Origin: Dyella sp. A6 | GTDB taxonomy: Bacteria; Pseudomonadota; Gammaproteobacteria; Xanthomonadales; Rhodanobacteraceae | DNA length: 64,000 nucleotides | Reading direction: 5' to 3' | Assembly (NCBI RefSeq): GCF_036320485.1 | Contig: NZ_CP132911.1 | Coordinates: 1,736,001 to 1,800,000 of the forward strand | In this document: positions 9,501-17,063 of the stretch, piece by piece | Layout: each line of letters opens with the position of its first letter | Position numbering within the stretch: position 1 is the stretch's first letter | Notes under the pieces: generated by a model | What the model was told of the DNA's origin: nothing | The model's input: the letters and a program-made list of their open reading frames with translations, nothing else | The model's database searches: none | Program-made: the position numbers and the translations under genes

Positions 9501-9720
9501 AGCGGCGGTGCTGCGTCTGCGCCCGATCCTGATGACGGCGCTGGTGGCCGCGCTTGGACTGTTGCCGGCCGCCATTGCGACCGGCGTCGGTACCGACTCG
9601 CAACGCCCGTTCGCGCTGGTGATCGTGGCCGGCATGCTATCGCGGCTGGTGATCGGCATTGTGCTGATGCCGGCGCTGTACAAGCTGGTCGCACGCAAGA
9701 ACGATCGTCTGCTGGTCTGA
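6583..9720 (+). CDS. RND efflux pump, heavy-metal (CzcA/CusA) type
   Basis: A 1045-residue inner-membrane proton-driven transporter, standard length for the heavy-metal RND family. Twelve membrane helices are laid out as one N-terminal helix, a large periplasmic loop, six helices, a second loop and five helices. The helix-4 signature VDFGILVDGAIFMVEN contains D412, D418 and E425, the acidic set used for proton relay in CzcA. MDAYPNLSPPMVEV near the N terminus is also typical. The CusA methionine triad is not evident, so cobalt, zinc, cadmium or nickel is more likely than copper or silver; this is inference. Its start overlaps the adaptor by ATGA. Confidence 0.94.
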   Translation: MSAPLPPDQAPAGSTPRSSLINRIVAFALQQRLLIVLLSAALTAAGIWAYKVLPMDAYPNLSPPMVEVIAQWPGHSAEEVERLITVPMELGLNAIPGLVTKRSISLYGLSDVTLTFTNSTGNYFARQRVYNRLPGITLPAGVTPSMSPMSPPSGLVYRYVLQSSDRSPMALKTLEDWVVAPQYRSVPGVADDSAFGGGNMQYQVELNPVKIAGLGLSVSQIDAALAANNSNAGGGFYQQGGQFIYVRGLGRIKTLDDIRNTVLAVHKGTPILLKDVAKVDIGIAPRLGEFGYMNQNDAVEGVILALTGSKTEDVLKRVEAKTRELNDHILPKDVKVHPFYDLTSLINQTKAVVMHNLTIGMVLVIVVLIFFLYDVRAGLIVAVTVPLALLFAFLCLDIKNASANLLSIGAVDFGILVDGAIFMVENIFRELASRRGTDYDIKEVILTAAAEIDRPLVYAVAVIVASFLPIYFLTGPSGTLFKPMADTMIFALIGSLVVTLTLLPVLCGVFMRKGVRERRNALYEKFKNGYMRVLDRTQRMPWGVTAVSAVLLGLALLVMQGIGAEFMPHLDEGALWVRATMPYTISFNKASEISPEIRKVLRSFPVVTTVTSELGRPDDGTDSTGLFNDEFFTGLKPYGQWHGAYRSKQALINAINSKLTQKFPGIQFNYSQPAEDAVDEAETGLKSALAVKLYGPDLNVLQKEGKAIKAVMEKVRGITDITLVHELGQPNLAVKIDRAKIARYGLNVDDINNLINAAIGGDVATEVVQGEKQFDLVVRLQKRFRNNSLEIGNIPVATPDGQEIPLKELASIKIENGASFIYRENDSRYIGVQYAVQGRDLASAVDDAIAQVARDVKLPPGYRLEWGGEYKEYTASRAQMRVILPLTVVVIFGLLFVLYGNFKFPLITVLGVLLSAPVGAIFAMWATGTPFSVSSGIGFIVLFGVSVLTGVVYISCVNELRLGGMDMEKAAHEAAVLRLRPILMTALVAALGLLPAAIATGVGTDSQRPFALVIVAGMLSRLVIGIVLMPALYKLVARKNDRLLV

Positions 9721-9749
9721 CCCAGGGCCGATTCACGCCCAAGGCAAGC

Positions 9750-9778
9750 GCTTCCGCCCCGACGAATGGGGCGGAAGC
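9750..9778. terminator. Hairpin terminator between efflux operon and lysR
   Basis: A perfect 11-bp stem, GCTTCCGCCCC with its complement GGGGCGGAAGC, and a 7-base loop, 30 bases after the pump stop codon. There is no strong T tract on either side, so it is a hairpin that could serve the two convergent genes rather than a textbook intrinsic terminator. Confidence 0.55.
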
Positions 9779-9828
9779 CAGCCAACCCCAGAGTCGATAC
9801 CGGGGCTTTGCTTTTCATGGGTGCGCCC

Positions 9829-10728
9829 TCAGCGCGACGGCCGCGATCGCAGCGCTTCCAGCACCAGGCTGAAGGCGGGCGAGGGCTGGCGACGGCTCGG
9901 GTAGTAAAGGTAGTAACCGGGGAACGGCGGGCACCAGTCCTCGAGCAGGCGAACCAGGTTGCCCTGTTCGAAATGCGGCGAGAACTCGTCTTCGGGCAGG
10001 AACGCGATACCCATGCCGGCCAGTGCCGCCTGGACGATCGGCGGCGTCGTGTTGAAGGTGAGCTGTCCTTCGACATGCACGTTCAGCGGCCGCCCGCGAC
10101 GCTCGAACTCCCACACGTAGAGGCCGCCGTAGGTCGGCAACCGCAGGTTGATGCAGCGCTGCCCGAGCAGGTCTTCCGGCTTGGTGGGTGTCGTGCGTGA
10201 TGCAAGGTACGCAGGCGACGCCGCGGCCGCCATGCGCAGCGGTGGTCCGATCGGCACGGCGATCATGTCCTGGTCGATGCTTTCGCCCAGGCGTACGCCG
10301 GCGTCGAAACGATCGGCGACGATGTCGCGCAGGCCGTAGTTCACGTCGAACTCGATCTCGATGTCGGGATAGTCGTGCAGCAGCGGCGTGAGCTTGGGCA
10401 ACAGGGTGGTCCGCAGTACCTGTTCGCCGCAGGTGATGCGCACCGTTCCCGCCGGCTTGTCGCGCAGCGCGGTGAGTGCTTCCAGTTCGCTCTCGATTTC
10501 GTCGAAGCGGTGGCCGATGGCCTGCAGCAACCGTTCACCGGCCTCGGTGGGCGACACGCTGCGCGTGGTCCGCGTGAGCAGGCGTATGCCCAGCCGTTCC
10601 TCCAACGCCCGCATGGCCTGGCTCAGCGCCGACTGGCTCACGCCCAGCTGGGCCGCCGCGCGGGTAAAGCTGCCTTCGCGGGCGATGGTCACGAAGGCGA
10701 GCAGGTCGTTGAGGTTGCGTCTGGCCAT
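9829..10728 (-). CDS. LysR family transcriptional regulator
   Basis: A 299-residue regulator. An N-terminal winged helix-turn-helix (residues 1-60, with GSFTRAAAQLGVSQSALSQAMRALEE) is followed by the type 2 periplasmic-binding-like effector domain. The C-terminal half contains RLGESIDQDMIAVPIG, typical of the subgroup that controls oxidoreductases next door. It is divergent from a cupin-tautomerase-dehydrogenase operon, and LysR proteins usually regulate the divergent unit. The 139-bp spacer is AT-rich and contains repeated ATTAGCT elements that could be its binding sites. Confidence 0.92.
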   Translation of the reverse strand: MARRNLNDLLAFVTIAREGSFTRAAAQLGVSQSALSQAMRALEERLGIRLLTRTTRSVSPTEAGERLLQAIGHRFDEIESELEALTALRDKPAGTVRITCGEQVLRTTLLPKLTPLLHDYPDIEIEFDVNYGLRDIVADRFDAGVRLGESIDQDMIAVPIGPPLRMAAAASPAYLASRTTPTKPEDLLGQRCINLRLPTYGGLYVWEFERRGRPLNVHVEGQLTFNTTPPIVQAALAGMGIAFLPEDEFSPHFEQGNLVRLLEDWCPPFPGYYLYYPSRRQPSPAFSLVLEALRSRPSR

Positions 10729-10748
10729 GGCACAAGGGTGGCACAGGA

Positions 10749-10796
10749 TATTAATTAGCTGATCTTATATCGCCTTTAAGCATTCATTAGCTAGTT
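10749..10796. promoter_or_regulatory. Candidate LysR-binding region
   Basis: The AT-rich spacer between the lysR and cupin genes holds ATTAATTAGCTGAT and, about 35 bases on, CATTAGCTAGTT. The shared ATTAGCT element occurs twice in the same orientation, a spacing and composition compatible with LysR recognition and activation sites. No experiment-independent proof is possible from sequence alone. Confidence 0.35.
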
Positions 10797-10867
10797 ACAG
10801 GGTTGGTTGGGCGGGAAAATACGCCGTGTCATCGACATCCGTTCACTTTCAAGCAGGAGTCCACACC

Positions 10868-11284
10868 ATGCAGATGCGCATTTATCGCAACGGCTCGCGT
10901 CCTTCCGTCAAGGGACCGGCCGACTGGTTCATCGGCAACGTCCGGATCGACCCGCTGTTTGACCCGGCCGGTCCCGGCCGCACATCCGCCGCCCAGGTGA
11001 CCTTCGAACCGGGCGCACGCACCGCTTGGCATACGCATCCGCTGGGCCAGCACCTGATCGTGCTCAGTGGGCGCGGCTGGACACAGTGCGAAGGCGGTCC
11101 CAAGAAGGAAATCCGTGCCGGCGACGTGGTGTTCTGCAATTGTGGCCAGAAGCATTGGCACGGCGCCACCGACACCACTGCGATGAGTCATATCGCCGTG
11201 CAGGAATGGCTCGACGGATCGCCGGTCACCTGGCTCGAGCAGGTGGCCGATGCCGACTACCTCGGCCCGGTCGAGCACGACTGA
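10868..11284 (+). CDS. Cupin-domain protein
   Basis: A 138-residue single-domain cupin. The two metal-binding motifs are visible: [20 protein letters not shown] (motif 1, His-His-Glu/Gln type) and [20 protein letters not shown] (motif 2). Proteins of this type, often annotated as quercetin-dioxygenase-like cupins, bind a divalent metal. AGGAG 8 bases before the ATG supports the start. It leads a three-gene operon with a tautomerase and an alcohol dehydrogenase under the divergent LysR gene, suggesting small-molecule or quinone detoxification (inference). Confidence 0.9.
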   Translation: MQMRIYRNGSRPSVKGPADWFIGNVRIDPLFDPAGPGRTSAAQVTFEPGARTAWHTHPLGQHLIVLSGRGWTQCEGGPKKEIRAGDVVFCNCGQKHWHGATDTTAMSHIAVQEWLDGSPVTWLEQVADADYLGPVEHD

Positions 11285-11308
11285 AGCGCGACCAGGGAGT
11301 CAGACCTC

Positions 11309-11536
11309 ATGCCACATGTCATTGTCAAAGCCTGGCCTGGCAAGACCGAACAGCAGAAGCAGGCCCTGGCCGACCGGATCACCGCCGATGTGATGGACGT
11401 CCTGGGCTACGGCGAGGAGTCGGTGTCGGTGGCCTTCGAGGAAGTAAGTCCGCATGACTGGGCCGAGAAGGTATACCAGCCAGATATCCGGCAGGCGCGC
11501 GGCAAGCTCTACAAGAAGCCCGACTACAGCATGTAG
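11309..11536 (+). CDS. Tautomerase family protein (4-oxalocrotonate tautomerase-like)
   Basis: A 75-residue subunit whose second residue is proline (MPHVIVKAW). After removal of Met, Pro1 is the catalytic base of the tautomerase superfamily. Family features are the [16 protein letters not shown] helix and the [10 protein letters not shown] strand. Such enzymes are small hexamers or trimers catalysing keto-enol shifts. The ribosome-binding site is GGGAG 11 bases upstream. It sits 24 bases after the cupin gene and before the dehydrogenase, in one operon. Confidence 0.9.
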   Translation: MPHVIVKAWPGKTEQQKQALADRITADVMDVLGYGEESVSVAFEEVSPHDWAEKVYQPDIRQARGKLYKKPDYSM

Positions 11537-11603
11537 CGGGCAAGCACCGGTACGCGGGACAGCCCGCACCGGCCCGATCGAATCACGAATACGGAGACAC
11601 GCC

Positions 11604-12644
11604 ATGCGCGCGACCATCATGTATGGCGCCGGCGACGTTCGCGTCGAGAACGTACCGGACGCCACCCTCATCCAGCCGACCGACGCGCTGGTTCGGGTTA
11701 CCCGCGCCTGCATCTGCGGCAGTGACCTGTGGCCTTACAAACTCATGCAGGCGGCGGAAGCCGGTCGCCCGATGGGGCACGAGGCCATCGGCGTCGTGGA
11801 AGCGGTCGGTGCCGACGTCAGCCGGGTCAAGCCGGGGGACTTCGTGATCATGCCGTTCGCGTATTCGGACGGCACCTGCGATTTTTGTCACGAAGGTCTG
11901 CATACGTCCTGCGTGCACGGCGGCTTTTTCGGAATCGGTGCGGAGAACGTCAGCGGCGCCCAGGCCGAGGCCCTGCGTATTCCGCAGGCGGACGGCACGC
12001 TCTACATGCTGCCGGCGCCGAAGGACGATGCACTGATGGCGTCGATCCTCAGCCTGTCCGACGTCATGGGCACTGGCCATCACGCCGCGGTCAGCGCGCG
12101 GGTCGGGCCCGGCAAGCGCGTCGCGGTGGTGGGTGACGGTGCGGTGGGGCTGTGTGGCGTGATCGCCGCGAAGCGGCTTGGTGCCGAGCAGATCGTGATC
12201 ATGGGCCGCCACCCCGACCGGATCGCGCTGGCGCGTGCGTTCGGTGCGACCGACGTGGTCAGTGAGCGCGGTGACGATGCGGTCGCGCGGGTGCGCGAAC
12301 TCACCGGCGGTTTCGGTGTGCACTCGGTCCTCGAATGTGTCGGCAGCGACCAGGCGATGGCCACCGCCATGGGCGTGGTACGGCCCGGCGGTGCGATCGG
12401 GCGTGTCGGGGTGCCGCACTACGACGTGATCCCGGGAGCACAGCCGGCGTTCTACAGCAACGTTACCGTCAGTGGTGGGCCGGCCCCCGTACGCGCCTAC
12501 ATTGGCGAACTGCTGCCCGATGTGATCGAGGGCCGCATCCAGCCCGGGCGCGTCTTCGACCGCAGTATCGGCCTGGAGCAGGTGCCCGATGGCTGCCGCG
12601 CGATGGATGCCCGCGAGTCGATCAAGGTGATGGTCAAGCCCTGA
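11604..12644 (+). CDS. Zinc-dependent alcohol dehydrogenase family protein
   Basis: A 346-residue medium-chain dehydrogenase. Catalytic-zinc ligands lie in CICGSD and GHEAIG, and the Rossmann fold carries AVVGDGAVGLCGV for NAD(P). The structural-zinc loop is reduced: only CDFCHEGLHTSC is seen, so it may lack the full four-Cys set. The start ATG has GGAG 8 bases upstream and gives a normal N terminus. Third gene of the LysR-linked operon; substrate unknown. Confidence 0.92.
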   Translation: MRATIMYGAGDVRVENVPDATLIQPTDALVRVTRACICGSDLWPYKLMQAAEAGRPMGHEAIGVVEAVGADVSRVKPGDFVIMPFAYSDGTCDFCHEGLHTSCVHGGFFGIGAENVSGAQAEALRIPQADGTLYMLPAPKDDALMASILSLSDVMGTGHHAAVSARVGPGKRVAVVGDGAVGLCGVIAAKRLGAEQIVIMGRHPDRIALARAFGATDVVSERGDDAVARVRELTGGFGVHSVLECVGSDQAMATAMGVVRPGGAIGRVGVPHYDVIPGAQPAFYSNVTVSGGPAPVRAYIGELLPDVIEGRIQPGRVFDRSIGLEQVPDGCRAMDARESIKVMVKP

Positions 12645-12676
12645 CACAGGGCCGCGCACGCCATCACGTCATCCTT

Positions 12677-12698
12677 CCGGACCGGTTCGCCGGTCCGG
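12677..12698 (+). terminator. UUCG-loop hairpin after the dehydrogenase operon
   Basis: A perfect 9-bp stem CCGGACCGG/CCGGTCCGG closed by a TTCG tetraloop, 33 bases after the dehydrogenase stop. UUCG loops are very stable in RNA and common in terminators. The T tract is missing, so termination may be partial or the hairpin may protect the 3' end. Confidence 0.55.
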
Positions 12699-12795
12699 GT
12701 CGGAAGCTCAGCTCCGATGTGGCGAATACGGGGGCACCGATCTCAGGACGATCAGCCCGTGGGGGCAGCTTGAACGACTAAAAAGCGGGCCGTTT

Positions 12796-13260
12796 TCAAG
12801 CAAGTGTCTTTTCGTAGCAGTTCGCGATCAGCGTGTGCGAAAAGAACGCTGTTTCGGTAATGCTTGCCAGCCGGAAGCCTTGCGACTGGAAAAGACGGTT
12901 GGAAGGTATGTTGAACGCCTTCACCAGAACCTTGATCACCGGGCAGCCCGCCACACGGACCTTGTCGATGGCCGCCTGCACCAGCCGGCGGCCCACGCCC
13001 TGTCGGTGATTCTCCAGGCGCACGAAGATTTCCCGGATGGTGTCGGTCTCGACCAGCACGAAGCCGAGCAGTTCATCGTCTTCCACCGCAACCATCATGT
13101 CGTCCACTTTGCGCGACAGGATGGCCCGCGCCTTGCCATCACGGACCCATTGCTCGATCTCGGCGTAGGTCAGCACATGGATCATGGCGGCCAGCCAGCT
13201 GCGGCCGGCGACTTCCACGATGGCGTCAATATCCGATGTCCGGGCAGGGCGAATCTGCAT
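12796..13260 (-). CDS. GNAT family N-acetyltransferase
   Basis: A 154-residue acetyltransferase. The acetyl-CoA-binding motif A is RLENHRQGVGRRLVQAAID, with the Q/RxxGxG/A pattern as QGVGRR. The C-terminal NRLFQSQGFRLA is the usual motif B. The start ATG at 13260 has AGGAG upstream and removes a low-quality extension. The acceptor is unknown. It is convergent with the alcohol dehydrogenase operon. Confidence 0.9.
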   Translation of the reverse strand: MQIRPARTSDIDAIVEVAGRSWLAAMIHVLTYAEIEQWVRDGKARAILSRKVDDMMVAVEDDELLGFVLVETDTIREIFVRLENHRQGVGRRLVQAAIDKVRVAGCPVIKVLVKAFNIPSNRLFQSQGFRLASITETAFFSHTLIANCYEKTLA

Positions 13261-13442
13261 GCACGTCTCCTGATGGGCCGGATCAGCAGGGATGATCCAG
13301 TCAGGCTGGAAGTGACCAGTCCATGTAGACCTTGTACGCAGAATGGCCTGATGTCCACCCGCTCTGGATGTCGAGGGCGAGGGAGGTGCGGGCAGCGATG
13401 TCTTGCTGGCCCAGGCCGGGACGCCGCAGCGTTTGTAGGAAC

Positions 13443-14549
13443 TCAGGCGGCGTGATCCACCAGATCGGTGTAGGCCAGCACGTCTTCCTTGTCGCGTCGC
13501 GCTTCCGCCAGCGCGCGGACCCGGGCAGTGCGGGCGGCGGACCAGCGCTGCACGATTTCCCGGCTGGGCCGGTGCGCGGGCAGCGAGGGCGACAGGCGGG
13601 CCAGATGCTCGGCATGGAAGGATGCATACGCATCTGACAACGCCGCCTGCCTGAAGGGCGAGGGCATGAAGGTATCGATCATGCAACCGAGAATCGCCGC
13701 GGACCGGATCGCAATGCGTGCGTTGGTCCGGATGACTGGAGAATGCGTGTGCCTGCGGTTCCTGGTCGAACTGTTCCCGATCGAGCTGATCGCGTCGAGC
13801 ACTCTGCAGAGCGTGTTGAATTCATCGCGATCGAGTGGCCGTTGGGCGAGGTCGGCCTGACTCCTGTCGACGATCCAGGACTGCAGCGTTGCCGGGAGTG
13901 CGTATGACTCGGCGCGGACTTTGGCGGCAGCCTGCGATGCCGAAAGACCACCATGCCTGGTCAACTCCTGCACCAGCGCCTCGCGCGTCAGGGGCAACGC
14001 CCGCTGATGGCCGAAAACGTCGTGCCAACGCCGGTACTCGGTAGTCATCTTGCCTAAGGTTTCAGGCCGAGGACGGTCGAACACACGTCTTTTATGTTCG
14101 GGTCCAACGCTGGGCATGATTGGTTGCGCACCACGCGCACGTGCCTGGAGAACACGGTCCAGCAGAATCTCGGCGATAGCCAGCAGGTCATGGTATTCGG
14201 CGGTGTCGCCCGTATCGTCAAGGCGTGGCGTGTAAACGAAACGGATTCCCGGACAATGCGGACGGTTCCGCCCGGAAAGCGATGCGGACCAGCCCTTGCC
14301 AGCAGCAGACGAGCGGGCCGCTGCCTCTGACGTCGGCATCGACATCGACGCTGCGTGCACCGACGGCAGTCGGCGCAACATGCTACCCACCAGATCGCTC
14401 AGCCCTTGTGGATCCTCGAGCGGTTCCTGTCGCCCATGCGTCGCCGTGAAATGGGCTCCGTGAATGCGGACAGGCGGGACGCCGGTCCGCTGGTCCGGGC
14501 CTGTGCCGGGGCGGCTTGGCATGGTTGTGTTCGGCGCGATCTCAAGCAT
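13443..14549 (-). CDS. Hypothetical protein
   Basis: A long frame of up to 368 residues that I do not recognise. The C-terminal two thirds use GC-rich third positions like real genes here and are strongly helical, with Arg/Ala-rich stretches such as SAARTARVRALAEARRDKED. The first 60-80 residues look less gene-like, and a start at an internal Met (for example the one before SMPTSEAAARSS) is possible. There is no signal peptide or membrane segment. No neighbour suggests a role. Confidence 0.5.
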   Translation of the reverse strand: MLEIAPNTTMPSRPGTGPDQRTGVPPVRIHGAHFTATHGRQEPLEDPQGLSDLVGSMLRRLPSVHAASMSMPTSEAAARSSAAGKGWSASLSGRNRPHCPGIRFVYTPRLDDTGDTAEYHDLLAIAEILLDRVLQARARGAQPIMPSVGPEHKRRVFDRPRPETLGKMTTEYRRWHDVFGHQRALPLTREALVQELTRHGGLSASQAAAKVRAESYALPATLQSWIVDRSQADLAQRPLDRDEFNTLCRVLDAISSIGNSSTRNRRHTHSPVIRTNARIAIRSAAILGCMIDTFMPSPFRQAALSDAYASFHAEHLARLSPSLPAHRPSREIVQRWSAARTARVRALAEARRDKEDVLAYTDLVDHAA

Positions 14550-15057
14550 TTCTGGGGACTATGGGGAGGTTCAATGTCGTGACGCCTCCATGCGCTTGAG
14601 TACCTGACGCGCCGATTTTTATCTATTCCGCGTCTGGCATCTTTTCTTCGGCAGCACTGCATCAGGTCTGAAGGGAAGAAAGTGCCGACCCTGTCACAGG
14701 TTTCCGTTTTGACCGTCAATCGCCACCGTCGAGGGCTGTGGATCGTGGGTTGGCACGACGATCCCGAATCACCATGCATGGCGGAAATCACATCAATGTT
14801 GGAGTTGTTCGTGATCTCGGATATGGACAGCAGTGCGAAGGCCACGCATCCGGCCATGACCGTGACTGCCAGCTGTACAACATCGGCCGGATGGCACGTG
14901 GCTAAGTGACCCATAAGAATCCGGGCGTATCTAGGAACCATGCGAGACGATTGATGCATTCGATCAAGCGCTCGGGATGGAGAATCGGACGGCTGGGTTC
15001 TCCGCTCGCATGGTGTAAGCAAGCCGTGTATCGAGACAGAGCTAACGGAGGTGGGTC
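14550..15057. other. Intergenic region without a supported gene
   Basis: About 500 bases between two genes. A minus-strand frame contains one hydrophobic stretch (VVQLAVTVMAGCVAFALL), and a plus-strand frame starts at a GTG. Neither has a convincing ribosome-binding site or conserved motif. The last bases hold the strong GGAGGTGGG ribosome-binding site of the next gene. Confidence 0.4.
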
Positions 15058-15477
15058 ATGGTCAAGCGCGTCGTTGCCAGGCAGATGTTGATCGGGTTGG
15101 CGGTTGCGACTTTGTGCGCCGTGCCGCTGGGCGCATCAGCCCATGATCATTGGGGTCACGGTGACCGCTATCAGCATGAGTGGCGCCAGGGTGACTGGCA
15201 TCGCGATCGCGGCGACTGGCATCGCGATGACGATGGCTGGCGTCGCGGCGATGACAGGGGCGGTGGCCGGTGGATGGCTGGTGTGATGGTGGCCGGTGCG
15301 GTGGCGGGCCTCATCGACGGTGCGGTTGCGCCGGCTCCCCGCTACTACGAAGCGCCGCCGAGAGTGATCTATCGTCGACCGGTCAGGGTGATCTACGAAA
15401 ATGCGCCGGTGGTCACGCGGACCGTCGTGTATGGTGCGCCGTACGGGCCACGTTACGACGACGACGATGGCGACTGA
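15058..15477 (+). CDS. Secreted His/Asp/Arg-rich protein, unknown function
   Basis: A 139-residue protein with a signal peptide (cleavage near LGASAHD). The mature N-terminal part is low-complexity and rich in His, Asp, Trp and Arg, with near-tandem GDWHRDRGDWHRDD. A glycine/alanine hydrophobic stretch (about residues 76-92) and a Tyr/Arg/Pro-rich tail ending DDDDGD follow. Similar proteins in proteobacteria are annotated as hypothetical or glycine-zipper-like envelope proteins. Metal or acid buffering is conceivable but unproven. The start is fixed by GGAGGTGGGTC before ATG, and an intrinsic hairpin follows. Confidence 0.75.
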   Translation: MVKRVVARQMLIGLAVATLCAVPLGASAHDHWGHGDRYQHEWRQGDWHRDRGDWHRDDDGWRRGDDRGGGRWMAGVMVAGAVAGLIDGAVAPAPRYYEAPPRVIYRRPVRVIYENAPVVTRTVVYGAPYGPRYDDDDGD

Positions 15478-15499
15478 GTTTGACCGCCTGGATTAGGCA

Positions 15500-15523
15500 A
15501 GAGCCCGGCCCAGGCCGGGCTCT
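15500..15523 (+). terminator. Rho-independent-type terminator
   Basis: An 11-bp perfect stem AGAGCCCGGCC/GGCCGGGCTCT with a 2-base centre, 23 bases after the stop of the secreted protein gene. A short T-containing run (CTAGTTT) follows. It separates that gene from the DUF2127 gene. Confidence 0.65.
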
Positions 15524-15549
15524 CTAGTTTCAGGATCGACGAAAGGCGC

Positions 15550-16050
15550 ATGCGGCATCTATCCATACAGACGACGACCGACAAGGCATTTGCCATCGCG
15601 CTCGCACTCAAGGGCATCGATGCCCTGGGCGAAGTGGCGGGTGGCCTGTGGCTGCTGCTGATCGATCCGCGATGGCTGCAGGGCAGGGTCGCCGCGCTGG
15701 TCGCACCCGAGCTGCGTGAGGACCCGCACGATTTCATCGCCGTGCACATCCTGCACTGGGCGATCCATCTCAGGCAGCACGCCGTACTGTTTGCCTCTGT
15801 CTACCTGCTTTCGCACGGCCTGACAAAGCTGGTGGTGCTGGTGGAGATCGTGCGCGGCCGGCTGTGGGCCTATCCGGGGCTGATCGTGTTGACTGCACTG
15901 TTTGCGGTCTACCAGCTTTATCACATGGCCGTGACGGGTCTATCGCCGGGCTATCTCGCACTGACGCTGTTCGACCTGCTGATCATTGCCCTCACCGCCG
16001 TGGAGTACACCAAGCTGCGTTCCCACCGCCGTCGCGGGCATTGCACATGA
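15550..16050 (+). CDS. DUF2127 membrane protein
   Basis: A 166-residue inner-membrane protein with about four helices (residues 15-37, 75-98, 107-130 and 134-153). The signature KGIDALGEVAGGLWLLL near the N terminus and YLLSHGLTKLVVLVEIVRG mark the DUF2127 family, whose function is unknown. The start ATG is preceded by GACGAAAGG. It stands alone between a terminator and an unannotated 200-bp spacer. Confidence 0.85.
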   Translation: MRHLSIQTTTDKAFAIALALKGIDALGEVAGGLWLLLIDPRWLQGRVAALVAPELREDPHDFIAVHILHWAIHLRQHAVLFASVYLLSHGLTKLVVLVEIVRGRLWAYPGLIVLTALFAVYQLYHMAVTGLSPGYLALTLFDLLIIALTAVEYTKLRSHRRRGHCT

Positions 16051-16227
16051 CACCGGCACACGATCGACTGATGTGAGCGTGCAAGTGGGGGCTGCTCGAC
16101 GACGTGGCGGCCCCTGCCTGCTTCTCTGGCTGAGCGTTCGATCCACTGCTTCGGCGTACACCGGGGTAGGTGTATAACGCCGTCCGACACGCCCTTTTAG
16201 AGCAGTGAGGTCGCGCATGCTCCGCAT

Positions 16228-16251
16228 CCCCTGCAGTTGTTGCTGCAGGGG
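16228..16251 (-). terminator. Hairpin downstream of the HU-like gene
   Basis: A perfect 9-bp stem CCCCTGCAG/CTGCAGGGG with a 6-base loop, 12 bases past the stop codon of the minus-strand HU-like gene. It lacks a T run on that strand; still, position and stability suggest a transcription end. Confidence 0.55.
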
Positions 16252-16263
16252 CGTAAGCGGAGA

Positions 16264-16647
16264 TCAGAGCGCGGCGTCTTTGAGCTTCTTGAGCGGACGC
16301 ACCTTGACCTTCACAGTGGCCGGCTTGGCCGCGAATACCTGTTCTTCGCCAGTGAACGGGTTCTTGCCCTTGCGCTTGGGCTTGGCCGGTACCTTCACAG
16401 CGTTGATCTTGAACAGGCCTGGCAGCGTGAAATTGCCAGCTCCCTTCTTGTGGACCGCACCGAGCACCGTGTGTTCGAGGGCGGCGAGCACGGCCTTGAC
16501 GTGCTTGGCGTCGACACTGGCGTGTTCGGCCAGATGCGCAATCAAGGCAGACTTGGTCAGCGTGTCCTTGATCGGTTTGATGGTGGGGGCTGCCTTCGGC
16601 GCAGCTTTGGTAGTTGCGGCCTTCTTGGCCGTGGATTTCGTCGCCAT
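16264..16647 (-). CDS. HU-family DNA-binding protein with Lys/Ala-rich N-terminal tail
   Basis: A 127-residue nucleoid protein. The first 27 residues form a Lys/Ala/Pro tail (KKAATTKAAPKAAP). The HU/IHF fold follows from about residue 30: TLTKSALIAHLAEHASVD, then the beta arm with GAGNFTLPGLFKI and the RKGKNPFTGEE tip. Ordinary HU is about 90 residues; the tail resembles histone-H1-like extensions known in some HU variants and would add sequence-independent DNA contact. The start at 16647 was chosen over longer frames because it begins the tail cleanly. Confidence 0.9.
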   Translation of the reverse strand: MATKSTAKKAATTKAAPKAAPTIKPIKDTLTKSALIAHLAEHASVDAKHVKAVLAALEHTVLGAVHKKGAGNFTLPGLFKINAVKVPAKPKRKGKNPFTGEEQVFAAKPATVKVKVRPLKKLKDAAL

Positions 16648-16817
16648 GATCTCGGGTCTCGTGCAGTACACCGTTCCTTGTGGAGCGATGGCCGTTTGGC
16701 GTGCCAAATCTACGTGGTTATGACGCCACAAACCACCCCGGGCCCGTAGCTGATCGCGTGTAAGCCACCTGCCATTGGGCGTGTGAAGCGCCTCGGTAGC
16801 CCGCTTCTTCTGGCCCC

Positions 16818-17011
16818 ATGCCATTCATCGACTTGTTTACCCATCGCCTCAACTATCGCCTGGATGGCCGTGAGGGTGCGCCCTGGCTCACCTGCAGTGG
16901 ATCGCGCAGGAAACCCGGCATGGCCGCTTCGTCCAGGTTCACGGGCGGCACTTGTGCAATCTGGAGTCCCCTGCAGACTTCAATGCCGTGGTGGGCGACT
17001 TTCTTTGCTGA
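16818..17011 (+). pseudogene. Remnant of an alpha/beta hydrolase (PcaD-like)
   Basis: The first 24 codons (MPFIDLFTHRLNYRLDGREG) match the N terminus of 3-oxoadipate enol-lactonase-type hydrolases. In a different frame, the last 40 codons read WIAQETRHGRFVQVHG, then HLCNLESPADFNAVVGDFL and a stop, the usual C terminus with the catalytic His region. About 190 central residues, including the nucleophile elbow, are missing. It is therefore a gene with a large internal deletion and a frame change, not a small gene. Confidence 0.55.
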
Positions 17012-17063
17012 ATCGCCTGCGGGGAGCTGGGGATTGCCATCTCAAGCAGAGTCCCGGCACGTC

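Noticed and set aside
6634..9603. A 989-codon open frame antisense to the RND pump gene
   Set aside because: It mirrors the GC-rich pump codons. The product is a His/Arg/Gln-rich low-complexity sequence with no domain, while the plus strand has a full RND transporter.
14399..15022. Minus-strand frame with one hydrophobic stretch
   Set aside because: Starts are poor, the sequence outside the hydrophobic stretch is Arg/Ser-rich and shadow-like, and it overlaps the hypothetical gene ending at 14549.
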